DNA from: Hyphomonadaceae bacterium
GTDB taxonomy: Bacteria > Pseudomonadota > Alphaproteobacteria > Caulobacterales > Aquidulcibacteraceae
Direction of reading: 5' to 3'
Length of the DNA: 64,000 nucleotides
Assembly (NCBI GenBank): GCA_019636095.1
Contig: JAHBYF010000009.1
Location: forward strand, 62,001-126,000
Part shown: one piece after another, positions 1 through 8,736 of the stretch
Layout of the letters: the number at the start of each line of letters is the position of its first letter
Position numbering within the stretch: position 1 is the stretch's first letter
Program-made: the position numbers and the translations under genes
The notes under the pieces: model-generated
Database searches by the model: none
Seen by the model: only the letters and a program-made list of their open reading frames with translations
Told to the model about the DNA's origin: nothing

Positions 1-92
1 AGATCGTGCTGGCGGCGGCCCGCCTCTATCAGGGCCAGACCACTAACTTGCGCACGCCTGGCGGGGGTTTTGCGCCCGTCTTTGTGATCTAG
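1..92 (+). CDS. C-terminal end of an upstream gene (partial)
   Basis: A frame open from base 3 runs off the left edge of the window and ends at TAG 90-92. Only about 29 residues are visible. They include a Gly-rich stretch (TPGGGFAPV) just before the end. I do not recognise the family from this tail. Confidence 0.5.
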   Translation, partial: IVLAAARLYQGQTTNLRTPGGGFAPVFVI

Positions 93-194
93 GCCGCTAC
101 AGCCAAAGCGACGAAGACCAAGCCGCAACGCGGGGCCGCGGCCATCTCTGCCCTGCTTCATTTCGCGTCTCTTTGCCGCGAACGATTTCCACCA

Positions 195-219
195 GGGCGT
201 GAACGGCCCGCCCGCGTAT
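195..219 (+). promoter_or_regulatory. Possible ECF-type promoter (variant of shared motif)
   Basis: GGG at 195-197 is followed 16 bases later by GCGTAT ending at 219, 66 bases before the start codon at 285. The other thirteen copies in this window have exactly 15 bases between the two elements, so this copy is one base longer and the weakest of the set. Confidence 0.4.
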
Positions 220-284
220 AGCCAAGTGAGTCCGGCGTCCATTTCGGGCAAGGCCTCACCCCGCGGCCGCCAAGGAGGCGCCTC

Positions 285-602
285 ATGATCAAGTATCACC
301 CGCTCCCCTATCTGCCGACGATGTTCGGCGCGTGCATGCTGTTTATGACCATCTATCTCGCGTGCCTTGCGATCTGGACCTTCATGCCGGAGCTTCCCAC
401 GCACGCGCTGCTCTCGACCATCTTCCCCCAATTTGAGCTGCTCACGTTGCCCAGCTTCTTCTACGGGCTCATCGCCAGCGCCCTTTATGGCTGGTTCGTC
501 GCCGTCGTCTTCGTGTTCTTCTATAATCTTTGGGGCGCTATTGCCCGTGTCGTGGTCGGCGGCAAGGACGCGCAGGAGAATGCGAGGGCTGGCGCGCGCT
601 GA
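285..602 (+). CDS. Small two-TM membrane protein, DUF5676-like
   Basis: This 105-residue protein has two hydrophobic segments, at about residues 13-33 and 58-90, the second ending in a YNLWG-type motif. That layout resembles the small DUF5676 inner-membrane proteins, but the match is by pattern only. The start at 285 has a strong ribosome site (AAGGAGG, about 8 bases upstream). A copy of the shared GGG...GCGTAT motif lies 66 bases upstream. The next gene on the strand is a 2-hydroxyacid dehydrogenase 117 bases on. The function is unknown; nothing in the sequence suggests an enzyme. Confidence 0.7.
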   Translation: MIKYHPLPYLPTMFGACMLFMTIYLACLAIWTFMPELPTHALLSTIFPQFELLTLPSFFYGLIASALYGWFVAVVFVFFYNLWGAIARVVVGGKDAQENARAGAR

Positions 603-719
603 CACGCCGCGCGAGCGGAGGCTTTGTGCAACGCCAGCTTGCGACGTGCGGTTAGCGGCGGGCGCCGGCCAGATGCAACAGCCGGCCACCTTCCATCCTT
701 CCGACGCGAAGGGACAAAG

Positions 720-1727
720 ATGAAGCTCGCTGTGTTCGAAACTGAGCAGTGGGAACATGACGCATGCCTGCGCCTTAGTTCCGCTTATGAAGTGAGTTGC
801 GTGCGAGATATTCTCGACGAAGCGTCCGCTCGCATCCATGCCAAGGCCGACATCATCTCATCGTTCGTCTATTCGCAGCTCGACGCGCGCGTGCTGGCGC
901 ATTTTGCGCAGCTCAGGCTCATCGCCACGCGCTCGACCGGTTATGACCATATCGATCTTGGCTATTGTCAAAGCCGCGGGATCATCGTCTGCAACGTACC
1001 AGGCTACGGCGACACGAGCGTGGCCGAACACGTGTTTGCGCTGCTACTAGGACTTGCGCGCAAGATCGCCGACGCCGCCGAGCGCACCCGGCGCGGCCGC
1101 TTCGATCAGGCCGGTCTTCGTGGCTTCGAACTGAAGGGTAGGACGATCGCCGTCATTGGCGCCGGGCGCATCGGCATGCGCGTAATTGAAATCGCACGGG
1201 GCTTTTCCATGAAGGTCATCGCGGTCGATGCCCGCCCCGACGAACTGGCGGCACAGCGTCTTGGCTTTCGGTACGCTTCCCTCGATGCGGCGCTTGGCCA
1301 AGCCGACATCGTGACCTTGCATGTTCCGGCAACGCCGGAAACGCGGCGTCTTATCGCCGAGCGGGAATTTGCGCTGATGAAGCCAGGCGCGGTGCTCATC
1401 AACACCGCCAGGGGCTCTGTAGTCGATGCAGAGGCGCTGGTGCGCGCGCTCGCCGAGGGGCGCCTCGCGGGCGCTGGCCTCGACGTCATGGCGCAGGAGG
1501 CCCAGCTACGCGACGAAGCCCAGGTATTTCGCGCTGGCGCCGCGACCAACGCCGACCTTAGAGCCTTCGCCGCTAATCACGCATTGCTGGGTTTTGCCAA
1601 CGTGTTGGTGACGCCGCACAATGCCTACAATACGACCGAGGCGCTCGCCCGCATCATCGACACGACGCTGGCCAACATCAAGGCGTTTGCGCGAGGAGCG
1701 CCGCAGAACGTCGTCGCCGCGCCTTGA
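720..1727 (+). CDS. D-2-hydroxyacid dehydrogenase (D-lactate dehydrogenase type)
   Basis: A 335-residue NAD-dependent D-isomer-specific 2-hydroxyacid dehydrogenase, cytosolic, expected to interconvert a 2-oxoacid such as pyruvate and the D-hydroxyacid. Visible are the STGYDHID segment (about 77), the Rossmann GAGRIG motif (about 148), NTARGSVVD with the substrate-binding Arg (about 225) and TPHNAYNT with the catalytic His near residue 298. The length and the Tyr-rich substrate side resemble fermentative D-lactate dehydrogenases (LdhA). The frame is open further upstream, but the ATG at 720 begins the conserved domain and follows a purine-rich GAAGGGACAAAG. The exact substrate cannot be read from the sequence. 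Confidence 0.88.
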   Translation: MKLAVFETEQWEHDACLRLSSAYEVSCVRDILDEASARIHAKADIISSFVYSQLDARVLAHFAQLRLIATRSTGYDHIDLGYCQSRGIIVCNVPGYGDTSVAEHVFALLLGLARKIADAAERTRRGRFDQAGLRGFELKGRTIAVIGAGRIGMRVIEIARGFSMKVIAVDARPDELAAQRLGFRYASLDAALGQADIVTLHVPATPETRRLIAEREFALMKPGAVLINTARGSVVDAEALVRALAEGRLAGAGLDVMAQEAQLRDEAQVFRAGAATNADLRAFAANHALLGFANVLVTPHNAYNTTEALARIIDTTLANIKAFARGAPQNVVAAP

Positions 1728-1934
1728 CCTCAGACCCGACGCTCGCGAACGCTCGCCCGCTTGCACCCGCGTCTTCTCGAACTATCAACTCCCGGAGGGC
1801 GCGGCATAAGCGCAACGCCCGTACCGTCCAGATGCGTCCCACTCCGCATGCGACCAGAGCACTCTCGCCCGGAAGAGCTGCGTCCACGCGCGGGTGCAGG
1901 CAAGCAGGGCTGATGAAACGCGGACAAGGCTCCA

Positions 1935-1958
1935 GGGGCGATCCGATCCGCTGCGTAT
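1935..1958 (+). promoter_or_regulatory. Shared ECF-type promoter motif
   Basis: GGG at 1935-1937, 15 bases, then GCGTAT ending at 1958. It lies 50 bases upstream of the start at 2008 in an otherwise gene-free 280-base gap, and would serve the small His-rich membrane protein and the Bax-inhibitor gene behind it. Confidence 0.6.
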
Positions 1959-2007
1959 CAAGAAATAAGGAGCGGCAAGTCCCGCCGCTCTCACAATGAG
2001 GTCGGTC

Positions 2008-2202
2008 ATGGATTGGCTAGCCAGCAATTGGGCGTGGATTATCCTGATCATCGCCTTTTTCGCCCTTCACCTGTTTGGACATCGCCATGGCGGGCATCGC
2101 CACGGCCGTCGCATCACCCAACGCGCCGACGAGACGCCGGACGCGCACGCTGATCACGGCGGCCAACCGACATCGGACGCCGATCGCAGGCGCGGCTGCT
2201 AA
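2008..2202 (+). CDS. Small His-rich membrane protein, DUF2933-like
   Basis: This is a 64-residue protein with one N-terminal membrane segment (about residues 5-20) followed by a basic, His-rich tail (HRHGGHRHG). Small DUF2933 membrane proteins have this layout and often sit in metal-resistance loci. I chose ATG 2008 because a GAGGT lies 4 bases upstream; an in-frame ATG at 1996 would have a poorly placed ribosome site. The shared GGG...GCGTAT motif is 50 bases upstream and the YccA-like gene follows 67 bases downstream. A role in metal binding by the His tail is inference. Confidence 0.6.
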   Translation: MDWLASNWAWIILIIAFFALHLFGHRHGGHRHGRRITQRADETPDAHADHGGQPTSDADRRRGC

Positions 2203-2269
2203 TCAGGCGCCATCGCTCCATTGCAGCGCGTGGCGGTTACGAAGGACGCCTAACAGAGGAGCAACCCAC

Positions 2270-3025
2270 ATGTCGCACTCTCACGACGAGCGCTTCCCCG
2301 CTGCGCCAGCGGCACGCGCCGACATGTCGATCGATCTTGGGCTTCGCCGCTTTATGCTGGGCATCTACAACAAGGTGGCGCTCGGACTTACGCTGTCGGG
2401 GGCGCTTGCTTACACAACAAGCATGATCGCGCCTGTGCGCGATATCCTGTTTCGGGTGACACCCGAAGGCTCTTTCGCCGGCTACACGCCGATTGGCCTT
2501 GCTGTCGTTTTCGCGCCGCTCGTCGTGCTCCTGGGCGCCATGTTCGTCATGCGCCGTCCGAACGTAAGCGGCGCGAGCTTCATCTACTGGACGGTCGCGG
2601 CTCTCTTCGGGGCATCGTTAGGGGTGCTCGGACTTGTGTACACCGGCGCCTCGCTGGTCTCGACTTTCCTGATCACGGCTACGGCGTTCGGCGCCCTTTC
2701 GCTATTCGGCTACACCACGCGGATGGACATGTCGGGCTTCGGGAGCTTCCTGCTTGTCGGCCTCGTTGGACTGATCATCGCAACTTTCGTCCAGATGTTC
2801 TGGAATCCGCCCGGCTTTTCGTTCGTCGTCAGCGCTGCAGGCGTCCTTATCTTCGCGGGCCTCATCGCCTATGACACCCAACGGCTCAAGAACGCCTATT
2901 ATCAGCTTGGCGGCGATGCGGCCGCCTTGGGCGCGGCCACCTCTTACGGCGCGCTCAGCCTCTATCTCGACTTCATCAATCTTTTCCAATTCCTGCTCGC
3001 CTTCTTGGGCGAGCGACGGAGCTAA
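2270..3025 (+). CDS. Bax inhibitor-1/YccA family integral membrane protein
   Basis: This 251-residue protein has seven closely spaced hydrophobic segments after a roughly 35-residue hydrophilic N-terminus, and a C-terminal region with AYDTQRLKNAYYQLG followed by SLYLDFINLFQFLL. These are hallmarks of the bacterial Bax inhibitor-1/YbhL/YccA family (UPF0005), which acts in the inner membrane and is linked in other bacteria to FtsH proteolysis or ion leakage. ATG 2270 follows AGAGGAG with good spacing; the frame is open further upstream but that part overlaps the previous gene. Its job here is not deducible beyond membrane homeostasis. Confidence 0.9.
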   Translation: MSHSHDERFPAAPAARADMSIDLGLRRFMLGIYNKVALGLTLSGALAYTTSMIAPVRDILFRVTPEGSFAGYTPIGLAVVFAPLVVLLGAMFVMRRPNVSGASFIYWTVAALFGASLGVLGLVYTGASLVSTFLITATAFGALSLFGYTTRMDMSGFGSFLLVGLVGLIIATFVQMFWNPPGFSFVVSAAGVLIFAGLIAYDTQRLKNAYYQLGGDAAALGAATSYGALSLYLDFINLFQFLLAFLGERRS

Positions 3026-3171
3026 CCTCGCTGAACCAATCGATGCACTACAAGCGAGATCGCGGCGCTCGTAGTCTTCTCGCCCGACAACTCGCGCCGA
3101 GCCAGGCCTCACCGCACCGGCGAAAGAGAATGGCTAGCGAACGCCCGTCTTCGGTTCAAACGTCGGCTCCG

Positions 3172-3195
3172 GGGATCGTCGGGCCTCACGCGTAT
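3172..3195 (+). promoter_or_regulatory. Shared ECF-type promoter motif
   Basis: GGG at 3172-3174, 15 bases, then GCGTAT ending at 3195. It is 79 bases upstream of the possible start at 3274, in the gap after the Bax-inhibitor gene. The bases after GGG (ATCGT) match those of the multicopper oxidase site at 25597. Confidence 0.65.
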
Positions 3196-3273
3196 AGCTT
3201 GGTGGGTCCCCGCTTCGTCCCCGGCCGATCAGCGCGTTGTGGGCTCGCCGCCGGGGCTAGGAGTTGACGACAA

Positions 3274-3537
3274 ATGTCATTGCGGGCGCCTCGTCACAAC
3301 GAACCTCGAAAAGGCGGAGCAGGCTCTCAAACCTCCTGGTTCATGCTCTTTTTCACCTCAGCTGCATTCTGGTTCCTGCGCTATCTCATCGTCGCGCTCC
3401 TGATTTTCGCATTGCTCGGCGCGCTTGCTCACTACGCCATCGTCGAACACGGCGTGCATCTGCTGGTGGTGTTGCCGTTGCTGATAGTCGCAGCGCTCCT
3501 CTTGGGCGTTTATCCTTTGTGGCGACGCTCGCGATGA
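3274..3537 (+). CDS. Small two-TM membrane protein, hypothetical
   Basis: An 87-residue frame (64 residues if translation starts at the ATG at 3343) with two long hydrophobic segments near the C-terminal side and a basic end (LWRRSR). I do not recognise a family. Support comes from the two clean membrane segments and from the shared promoter motif upstream; the first 20 or so residues are basic and may not be translated. Neither start has a strong ribosome site. It could be a small envelope-stress protein under the ECF promoter, but that rests only on position. Confidence 0.45.
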   Translation: MSLRAPRHNEPRKGGAGSQTSWFMLFFTSAAFWFLRYLIVALLIFALLGALAHYAIVEHGVHLLVVLPLLIVAALLLGVYPLWRRSR

Positions 3538-3658
3538 GTGCGGTGGCGAGGACGAGCGGGCGCCAAGATCCAACCGCACCCCAGGCTCACCTGCGCCCGG
3601 TCTCATCGGCCTCGCGCGCCACGCGGCGTTCTCCTGCAGCACGCGAAGGATGACGGGC

Positions 3659-3907
3659 ATGACAAATCACATCACAGACGCGGCGCACATGCTTGATGGC
3701 AATCGCCGTGGCCACAAGGCGAGGCGCGAAGAAAGGATCAACGAAGCGTTGGACCAATCCTTCCCTGCCAGCGATCCGCCCGCTTTTTCGCCAAGTCAAC
3801 GGCGCGACACGAAGCCTCCAACGAGGCCTGCGGCTGCGGCACGAAGCCGTGAGAACCTGTGGGTCACACTCGACTGCACCGGGGCCACTAGGGCGGCGTG
3901 CGTATAA
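3659..3907 (+). CDS. Small protein with the SFPASDPPA motif
   Basis: An 82-residue soluble protein with a basic, helical segment leading into INEALDQSFPASDPPAF (about residues 24-40), a motif I recognise from many short uncharacterised proteobacterial proteins. No catalytic residues or membrane segments are evident and no function is known. ATG 3659 is preceded by AAGGA at 8 bases, so it is preferred over the ATG at 3650. Its 3' end overlaps the promoter motif of the following lipoprotein gene at 3882-3905. Confidence 0.65.
   Translation: MTNHITDAAHMLDGNRRGHKARREERINEALDQSFPASDPPAFSPSQRRDTKPPTRPAAAARSRENLWVTLDCTGATRAACV
3882..3905 (+). promoter_or_regulatory. Shared ECF-type promoter motif
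   Basis: GGG at 3882-3884, 15 bases, then GCGTAT ending at 3905, followed by AATC. It lies 38 bases upstream of the lipoprotein start at 3943, within the last codons of the preceding small gene. Confidence 0.6.
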
Positions 3908-3942
3908 TCGGGATCAACATCGCGCCAAGGGAGATGACGGGC

Positions 3943-4233
3943 ATGCATATATTGAGTTCAGGAGCGGTGCTGGCTCTGGCGCTTAGCCTCGGCGGCTGCG
4001 CCGGCATGGGCCATGGCATGCATGGCGCCCATCACGATGGCATGATGGGCGCCATGTCGGGAGAGCATGGTCAAGCGAACTGTCCAGGCGCCCAGCAAAG
4101 CGAACATGCGCCAGCGCCTGCGCCCTCCGGACAAGCACAGGGCGAGCATCAGCACGCCGATCCGGCGCCAGCGGAATGCCCGCCAGTTGCCGCCGACCCG
4201 CATCAACATGGCGAGACGCCGCAGCCGAACTGA
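3943..4233 (+). CDS. His/Met-rich small lipoprotein
   Basis: A 96-residue secreted lipoprotein: short basic start, hydrophobic core, then a lipobox (LGGC, Cys at about residue 19). The mature part is low complexity, rich in His, Met and Gly at first (GMGHGMHGAHHDGMMG) and then in Pro, Ala, His and Glu. Such His/Met runs commonly bind copper or other soft metals in the periplasm, which is an inference here. ATG 3943 has AAGGGAG about 9 bases upstream and starts a standard signal peptide. The shared promoter motif is 38 bases upstream. Confidence 0.75.
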   Translation: MHILSSGAVLALALSLGGCAGMGHGMHGAHHDGMMGAMSGEHGQANCPGAQQSEHAPAPAPSGQAQGEHQHADPAPAECPPVAADPHQHGETPQPN

Positions 4234-4267
4234 CGCCTGCGGGTGAGCTCCATGCGACAGCGGACGC

Positions 4268-4921
4268 GTGCTCATGTGCGCTGAGACGACAAGCGGCGTG
4301 TGTGCGCCAAGGCTTGCGTGCAGGCCTCACTCATTCTCGCATCTCGTCGAGAGCATCGCAGTGCTTGCCGAGGACGCCAGCATTGGCGAACCGACAAGCG
4401 TGAGCGTTGCCGACATAATGGCGGTGATCGGCCGGCGCTCCTATGGCCCATTGCTCCTGGTGCTCGGACTATTTTCCATCTCTCCGGCCACCATCTTGCC
4501 AGGCATGACTTCCGCTGCGGCGCTGGTGACGCTGGCGGTGTCTCTACAACTGGCCTTCGGGTCATCGCATCTTTGGCTGCCAGGCATGCTCTTGCGCCTG
4601 CGCATCGCTCGATCGTCCATTAAAGCGGCGACCAGTGACGGCTTGCGCAAGTGGGCGCGTCGGCTCGACCGTGTGCTTCAGCCCCGTCTTGTCTTTCTGT
4701 CCGAGACGCCGTTCGCGAACGCAGCGGGGCTCTTGTGCGCGCTCGCGGCGATCGCGACCTTTCCGTTGAGCTTAATTCCTTTGGCGCCGCTGATCCCCGG
4801 GCTTGCCATCACCGTGTTGGGTCTTGGGCTTTTTGCGCGCGACGGTTTCCTCCTCATTCTGAGCGGCGTCCTCATCGTGGCGGCAATTGGCGCGGCGCTA
4901 GCCGCCGCGTTGCCCGTGTGA
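4268..4921 (+). CDS. ExoD-family (exopolysaccharide synthesis) membrane protein
   Basis: A 217-residue inner-membrane protein. The region from about residue 48 (VSVADIMAVIGRRSYGPLLL) onward matches the ExoD family: a short amphipathic helix, then hydrophobic pairs, a basic central loop (KWARRLDRVLQPR) and two further membrane segments near the C-terminus. ExoD was named for an exopolysaccharide and alkaline-tolerance phenotype in Sinorhizobium; its biochemical role is not settled. Translation could start at GTG 4268 or ATG 4274; neither has a strong ribosome site, so it may be read through from the lipoprotein gene 34 bases upstream. It converges on the PRPP synthetase gene. Confidence 0.8.
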   Translation: MLMCAETTSGVCAPRLACRPHSFSHLVESIAVLAEDASIGEPTSVSVADIMAVIGRRSYGPLLLVLGLFSISPATILPGMTSAAALVTLAVSLQLAFGSSHLWLPGMLLRLRIARSSIKAATSDGLRKWARRLDRVLQPRLVFLSETPFANAAGLLCALAAIATFPLSLIPLAPLIPGLAITVLGLGLFARDGFLLILSGVLIVAAIGAALAAALPV

Positions 4922-4961
4922 GTTCGAGACGTTGCGTCCAAGTAAACTGTGGAGACGCCGG

Positions 4962-5834
4962 TCACGCGGGCGCCAGCAGCGCCGCTACGCTAATGGCGTT
5001 CGAAGCATGCGGCACGGTGTCTGTCGAAACGACGCGCTCGCACAGGCTCAAGAGCTCGGCGTAGGATTGATCGGCAAAGAGCGCATGCACGGCGACACAA
5101 ACTGGCTTGGCCATGCCAGCTGCGCTCAACTTGCGCGCGGTCTCGATCATGGTGCGCCCCGAGGAGACGATGTCGTCGACAAGAACCGCCCGCCTGGCGC
5201 GTAGAGCGGACAGATCCGGGAGGTCAATGCTCACGTCGCGGTCGCCGCGGCGAGTTTTGTTCGAGACGATGTGCGGCGCACCGGCCCGCCCGGCGACCGC
5301 AGCAACCCATTGCTCGCTCTCCGCATCTGGCCCCACCACGAGAGGGTCGCTCACATTGTCCTTGATCCAGTCGGCAAGGAGCGGCGCTGCATGCTCTACG
5401 CGCGTGGCGATAGTGAATATTTCGCCCAAATCGCGGCGGCGATGCAGATGCGGATCGACAGTGATGAGCCCGTCAAACGACCGCGACAAAAGTCGGGCGA
5501 AATGCACCGAGGAAATCGCCTCGCCGTCCTTGAACCTTTTGTCCTGGCGCATGTAGGCTAAATAAGGCGCGATGAGATTGACGCGCGCCGCGCCCATCTC
5601 GCGCGCAGTTTCGGCGGCGAAGATAAGGCTCAAAAACTGCTCGTCCGGCCGCGCCAGCGTGCAGACAATCTCAACCTCGCGGCCCTCGACCGCCGAGAGA
5701 AGCCGGACATAGGCTTCGCCATCGGGAAAGCGGCGCGTCTCGATCGCGCCGAGTTCGGCGCCGGCGGAGAGAGCAAGCGCACGGGCGATGGTCTCGTTTC
5801 CGGGCATGGGGAGGTAAAGGCGCGTCACGTTCAA
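4962..5834 (-). CDS. Ribose-phosphate pyrophosphokinase-like protein
   Basis: A 290-residue member of the PRPP synthetase family, slightly shorter than the usual 310 or so. The N-terminal half has FPDGEAYVRL and DPHLHRR-type motifs, and the C-terminal half has the PRPP-binding loop DDIVSSGRTMIE (about 210-221). The family makes 5-phosphoribosyl diphosphate from ribose 5-phosphate and ATP. It is last in the ackA operon and overlaps the phosphorylase gene by 4 bases. In this company it may move ribose phosphates into or out of salvage rather than serve as the housekeeping Prs, which is an inference. Confidence 0.85.
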   Translation of the reverse strand: MNVTRLYLPMPGNETIARALALSAGAELGAIETRRFPDGEAYVRLLSAVEGREVEIVCTLARPDEQFLSLIFAAETAREMGAARVNLIAPYLAYMRQDKRFKDGEAISSVHFARLLSRSFDGLITVDPHLHRRRDLGEIFTIATRVEHAAPLLADWIKDNVSDPLVVGPDAESEQWVAAVAGRAGAPHIVSNKTRRGDRDVSIDLPDLSALRARRAVLVDDIVSSGRTMIETARKLSAAGMAKPVCVAVHALFADQSYAELLSLCERVVSTDTVPHASNAISVAALLAPA

Positions 5835-7360
5835 GCCTCGATTTCGAATATGTCTGGGTTGGCCGCCGCATAGTCGAGCGCATAGGCGAGTTGCCCAGGC
5901 GCTTCGGCATGCACAGTCACAAGCGGGGCCCCGGCGACGACGCCATCACCTAACCGGACATGCAACACAATTCCGGCGGCGGGATCGTCGGGCGCGCCCG
6001 CGAGCTTAGCGAGGCGCGAGATCTTGCGATTGTTGATGTTGGTGAGAATGCCCGAACGGGCCGCCGCCCACGGACGCGTGAGCGGCGCGCTCGGAGGCGT
6101 CCGCATACCGCCCTGCGCTTCGCAGATGGCTTGAAACTTCGCCCAAGCGCGCCCGTCGTCGAGCGCAGCGCGCGCCAACGCATACCCTTGTCCGTCAGGC
6201 GCCGTTCCTGAAAGCTCAAGCACCGCGCCCGCGATGGCGAGCGCCCGCTCGCGCAAGTCGGTTGGCGCATCGGCAGCGCCGACAAGCACGGCGAGCACGT
6301 CCTTGGCTTCGAGCGCCGGCCCGATGCCGCGACCAACAGGCTGCGCGCCATCGCTCAATACAAAGCGTGTCTTAAGACCAAAAGCCTCGGCGACGGCCGT
6401 CATGTGCGCGCTCAGATCGCGCGCCGCCTCCTGCGTGCGGATCTTCGCGGTGAGCCCCACAGGCAGATCGAGCACAACGTGACTGGCGCCCGCGGCGATC
6501 TTTTTGGACAGGACCGAGGCGATGAGCTGACCTTCGGTGTCGATATCAAGCGCGCGCTCGATGCGGATGAGCACGTCATCGGCTGGCGAGAGGCGCACGG
6601 CGCCGCCCCAGGCGATGCAGCCGCCTTCGGCCTCGACGACGCGGCGCATGGCGGCAATATCGAGATCGACGGGCGCCAACGTCTCCATTGTGTCGGCCGT
6701 GCCCGACGGCGAGGTGATCGCGCGCGAAGAGGTCTTGGGCATGATGAGCCCCAGGCTCGCGACAATGGCGACCACGATCGGGGTGGTGCGATTGCCAGGA
6801 AGGCCGCCCACGCAATGTTTGTCGACGACCATGGCCGAAGGCCAGGAGAGACGCTCGCCCACTTCCACCATGGCGCGCGTGAGCGAGGTGATTTCATCGA
6901 CATCGAGCGGAAAGGCCGAGCACGCCGCGATAAACGTGGCGAGATGAATGTCGACATAGCGGCCACCAGCGATGTCGCCGATGATGGCGCGGAACGCCCG
7001 CTGATCGAGCCGGCCGCCATACATGCGCCGGCGCACGTCGGCGAGTGATTCAAGCGGCGGCGCATGGCTGACGGCGATGTGTTCGCCGTCCGCCACAGCC
7101 AGGCGCTTCCAGGCGGCCTCCGACAATCCGGCCTCATCGACAGTCAGCCAGTCATTCTCGACCTGGTAGAGCGTTGCGATCACGCGCCGATCACCAGCGG
7201 TCAAGAGCACGCGAGCGCGCGCGGACAGCCCTTCGGACTTGCAGACGTGACAATCGGTGCGCATCAGAACGATCGCGTCGTCTTGCGAGAGAAGCTTGAG
7301 GCGCTTGGCCACAAGATGCGAAGCGTGTTCGCCCTCCCCGGTCGTTGGCGCGGCGCTCAT
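5831..7360 (-). CDS. Thymidine/AMP phosphorylase family protein
   Basis: A 509-residue nucleoside phosphorylase of the longer, archaeal-like class, with an extra N-terminal domain of about 80-100 residues before the glycosyltransferase-3 fold. The phosphate-binding loop reads DKHCVGGLPGNRT instead of the DKHSTGG of classical DeoA, followed by a Ser/Thr-rich SSRAITSPSGTADTME segment. Relatives split thymidine or, in archaea, AMP with phosphate, the latter giving ribose 1,5-bisphosphate. The sequence alone does not decide between them. It overlaps its neighbours by 4 bases on both sides, so it is translationally coupled in the phosphoketolase operon. Confidence 0.85.
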   Translation of the reverse strand: MSAAPTTGEGEHASHLVAKRLKLLSQDDAIVLMRTDCHVCKSEGLSARARVLLTAGDRRVIATLYQVENDWLTVDEAGLSEAAWKRLAVADGEHIAVSHAPPLESLADVRRRMYGGRLDQRAFRAIIGDIAGGRYVDIHLATFIAACSAFPLDVDEITSLTRAMVEVGERLSWPSAMVVDKHCVGGLPGNRTTPIVVAIVASLGLIMPKTSSRAITSPSGTADTMETLAPVDLDIAAMRRVVEAEGGCIAWGGAVRLSPADDVLIRIERALDIDTEGQLIASVLSKKIAAGASHVVLDLPVGLTAKIRTQEAARDLSAHMTAVAEAFGLKTRFVLSDGAQPVGRGIGPALEAKDVLAVLVGAADAPTDLRERALAIAGAVLELSGTAPDGQGYALARAALDDGRAWAKFQAICEAQGGMRTPPSAPLTRPWAAARSGILTNINNRKISRLAKLAGAPDDPAAGIVLHVRLGDGVVAGAPLVTVHAEAPGQLAYALDYAAANPDIFEIEA

Positions 7361-8721
7361 GCGAGTTCGTACCTGCGCTGATCATCGACAACCGCCGCGT
7401 CCCAGCCGAGTTCGCGCTCGATGCGCACGCGCAGCGCATCGGAAGCGTCCGGCTCGCCGTGCACTATGAAGGTGCGGCGCGGCGGCTTTTCAAAGCCGCT
7501 CAGCCAGCGGATGATCTCGCCGGCGTCGGCGTGGGCTGAGAGTTCAGGCAGATTGGCGATTTCGGCCCGGATTGGAACCCATTGGCCGAACATCTTGATC
7601 TCGGTTTCACCAGCAAGCAGACGGGCGCCTCGCGTGCCGACGGCCTGATAGCCGGCAAACAGGATCGTGTTCTTGGCCTCGGGCCCGAACGCCTTGATGT
7701 GGTGCAAGACGCGCCCGCCGGTCGCCATGCCGCTGCCTGCAATGACAATCTTGGGCATCGGATTTGACACAATGGCCTTTGAGTCTTCGACATCGCGCAC
7801 ATAGGTGGCGATGGCGCAGGATTGCTCGCAGGTCTCGGCCGAAAAGCGATGGTCGTCTAAATGGCCGCATAGGAGTTCGGTCGCATTGATCGCCATCGGA
7901 CTGTCGAGAAAGATAGGCACGGACTGGATGCGTCCTGCGCGCTTCAGCATCCACAGGTGATAAAGGAGAACTTGAGTGCGCCCGACGGCGAACGCGGGAA
8001 TAACGACGGTGCCGCCGCGGCGCACCGTCCGCTCCACGACCGCGCCCAAGGCTTCCATCGGATCGTTTTTGGGATGGATGCGATCGCCATATGTCGATTC
8101 AACGACCACATAATCGGCCGCGTTCACCGGGGCGGGATCAGGCATGAACACGTCATCATAACGTCCCAAATCGCCGGAAAATACGATTCCGCGCCCTTGC
8201 CAATTGAATTCGACCGTGGCCGCGCCGAGGATGTGGCCTGCACGGCGCAGCTGCATCTTGGCGCCGCCTTCAACGCTTGTTTCCGTCTCGAAGGCGATCG
8301 GCTTCAGCTGCTTCAATGCGGCCTCAGCGTCGCGCACGGTGTAAAGTGGAAGCGCGGGCTTATGCTTTGTGTGGCCTCTACGGTTGGCGTATTCGGCATC
8401 GTTCTCGGCTATTCTGGCGCTATCCTTCAACAGGATGTCGCAGAGATCGGCCGTCGCGGAGGAGCAATAGACGGGCCCCCTAAAGCCGTCGCGCACGAGC
8501 TTCGGAAGATAGCCGCTGTGGTCCAAGTGCGCATGCGTCAGCACCACCGCATCGATCGAATCCGGCGGGATCGCGAGCGGCGCCCAATTGCGCTCGCGCA
8601 GGACCTTAAGCCCCTGGAACATGCCGCAATCCACCAAAATGCGCCGGCCGTCCGCCTCCAAGAGGTGCTTTGAACCGGTGACCGTTCCCGCAGCGCCGAG
8701 ACTCGTTAAGGTCAAACTCAT
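7357..8721 (-). CDS. Metallo-beta-lactamase/beta-CASP ribonuclease-like protein
   Basis: A 454-residue MBL-fold protein with the metal motif HAHLDHSGYLP (about residue 62), a later DSPMA segment, the beta-CASP region with AGSGMATGGRV, and a final HGEPDAS near residue 430. This is the RNA-processing exonuclease (YSH1/CPSF-like) arrangement. Bacterial relatives often sit beside phosphoketolase or stress genes without a proven target. It begins 15 bases after the phosphoketolase gene and overlaps the phosphorylase gene by 4 bases. A role in RNA turnover that feeds nucleotides to the next enzyme is plausible but inferred. Confidence 0.88.
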   Translation of the reverse strand: MSLTLTSLGAAGTVTGSKHLLEADGRRILVDCGMFQGLKVLRERNWAPLAIPPDSIDAVVLTHAHLDHSGYLPKLVRDGFRGPVYCSSATADLCDILLKDSARIAENDAEYANRRGHTKHKPALPLYTVRDAEAALKQLKPIAFETETSVEGGAKMQLRRAGHILGAATVEFNWQGRGIVFSGDLGRYDDVFMPDPAPVNAADYVVVESTYGDRIHPKNDPMEALGAVVERTVRRGGTVVIPAFAVGRTQVLLYHLWMLKRAGRIQSVPIFLDSPMAINATELLCGHLDDHRFSAETCEQSCAIATYVRDVEDSKAIVSNPMPKIVIAGSGMATGGRVLHHIKAFGPEAKNTILFAGYQAVGTRGARLLAGETEIKMFGQWVPIRAEIANLPELSAHADAGEIIRWLSGFEKPPRRTFIVHGEPDASDALRVRIERELGWDAAVVDDQRRYELA

Positions 8722-8736
8722 GTCGTTGGCTTCTTT

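Noticed and set aside
1728..1934. Several open frames on both strands after the hydroxyacid dehydrogenase
   Set aside because: Arg/Ser/Ala-rich translations without conserved blocks or ribosome sites; typical GC-rich noise.
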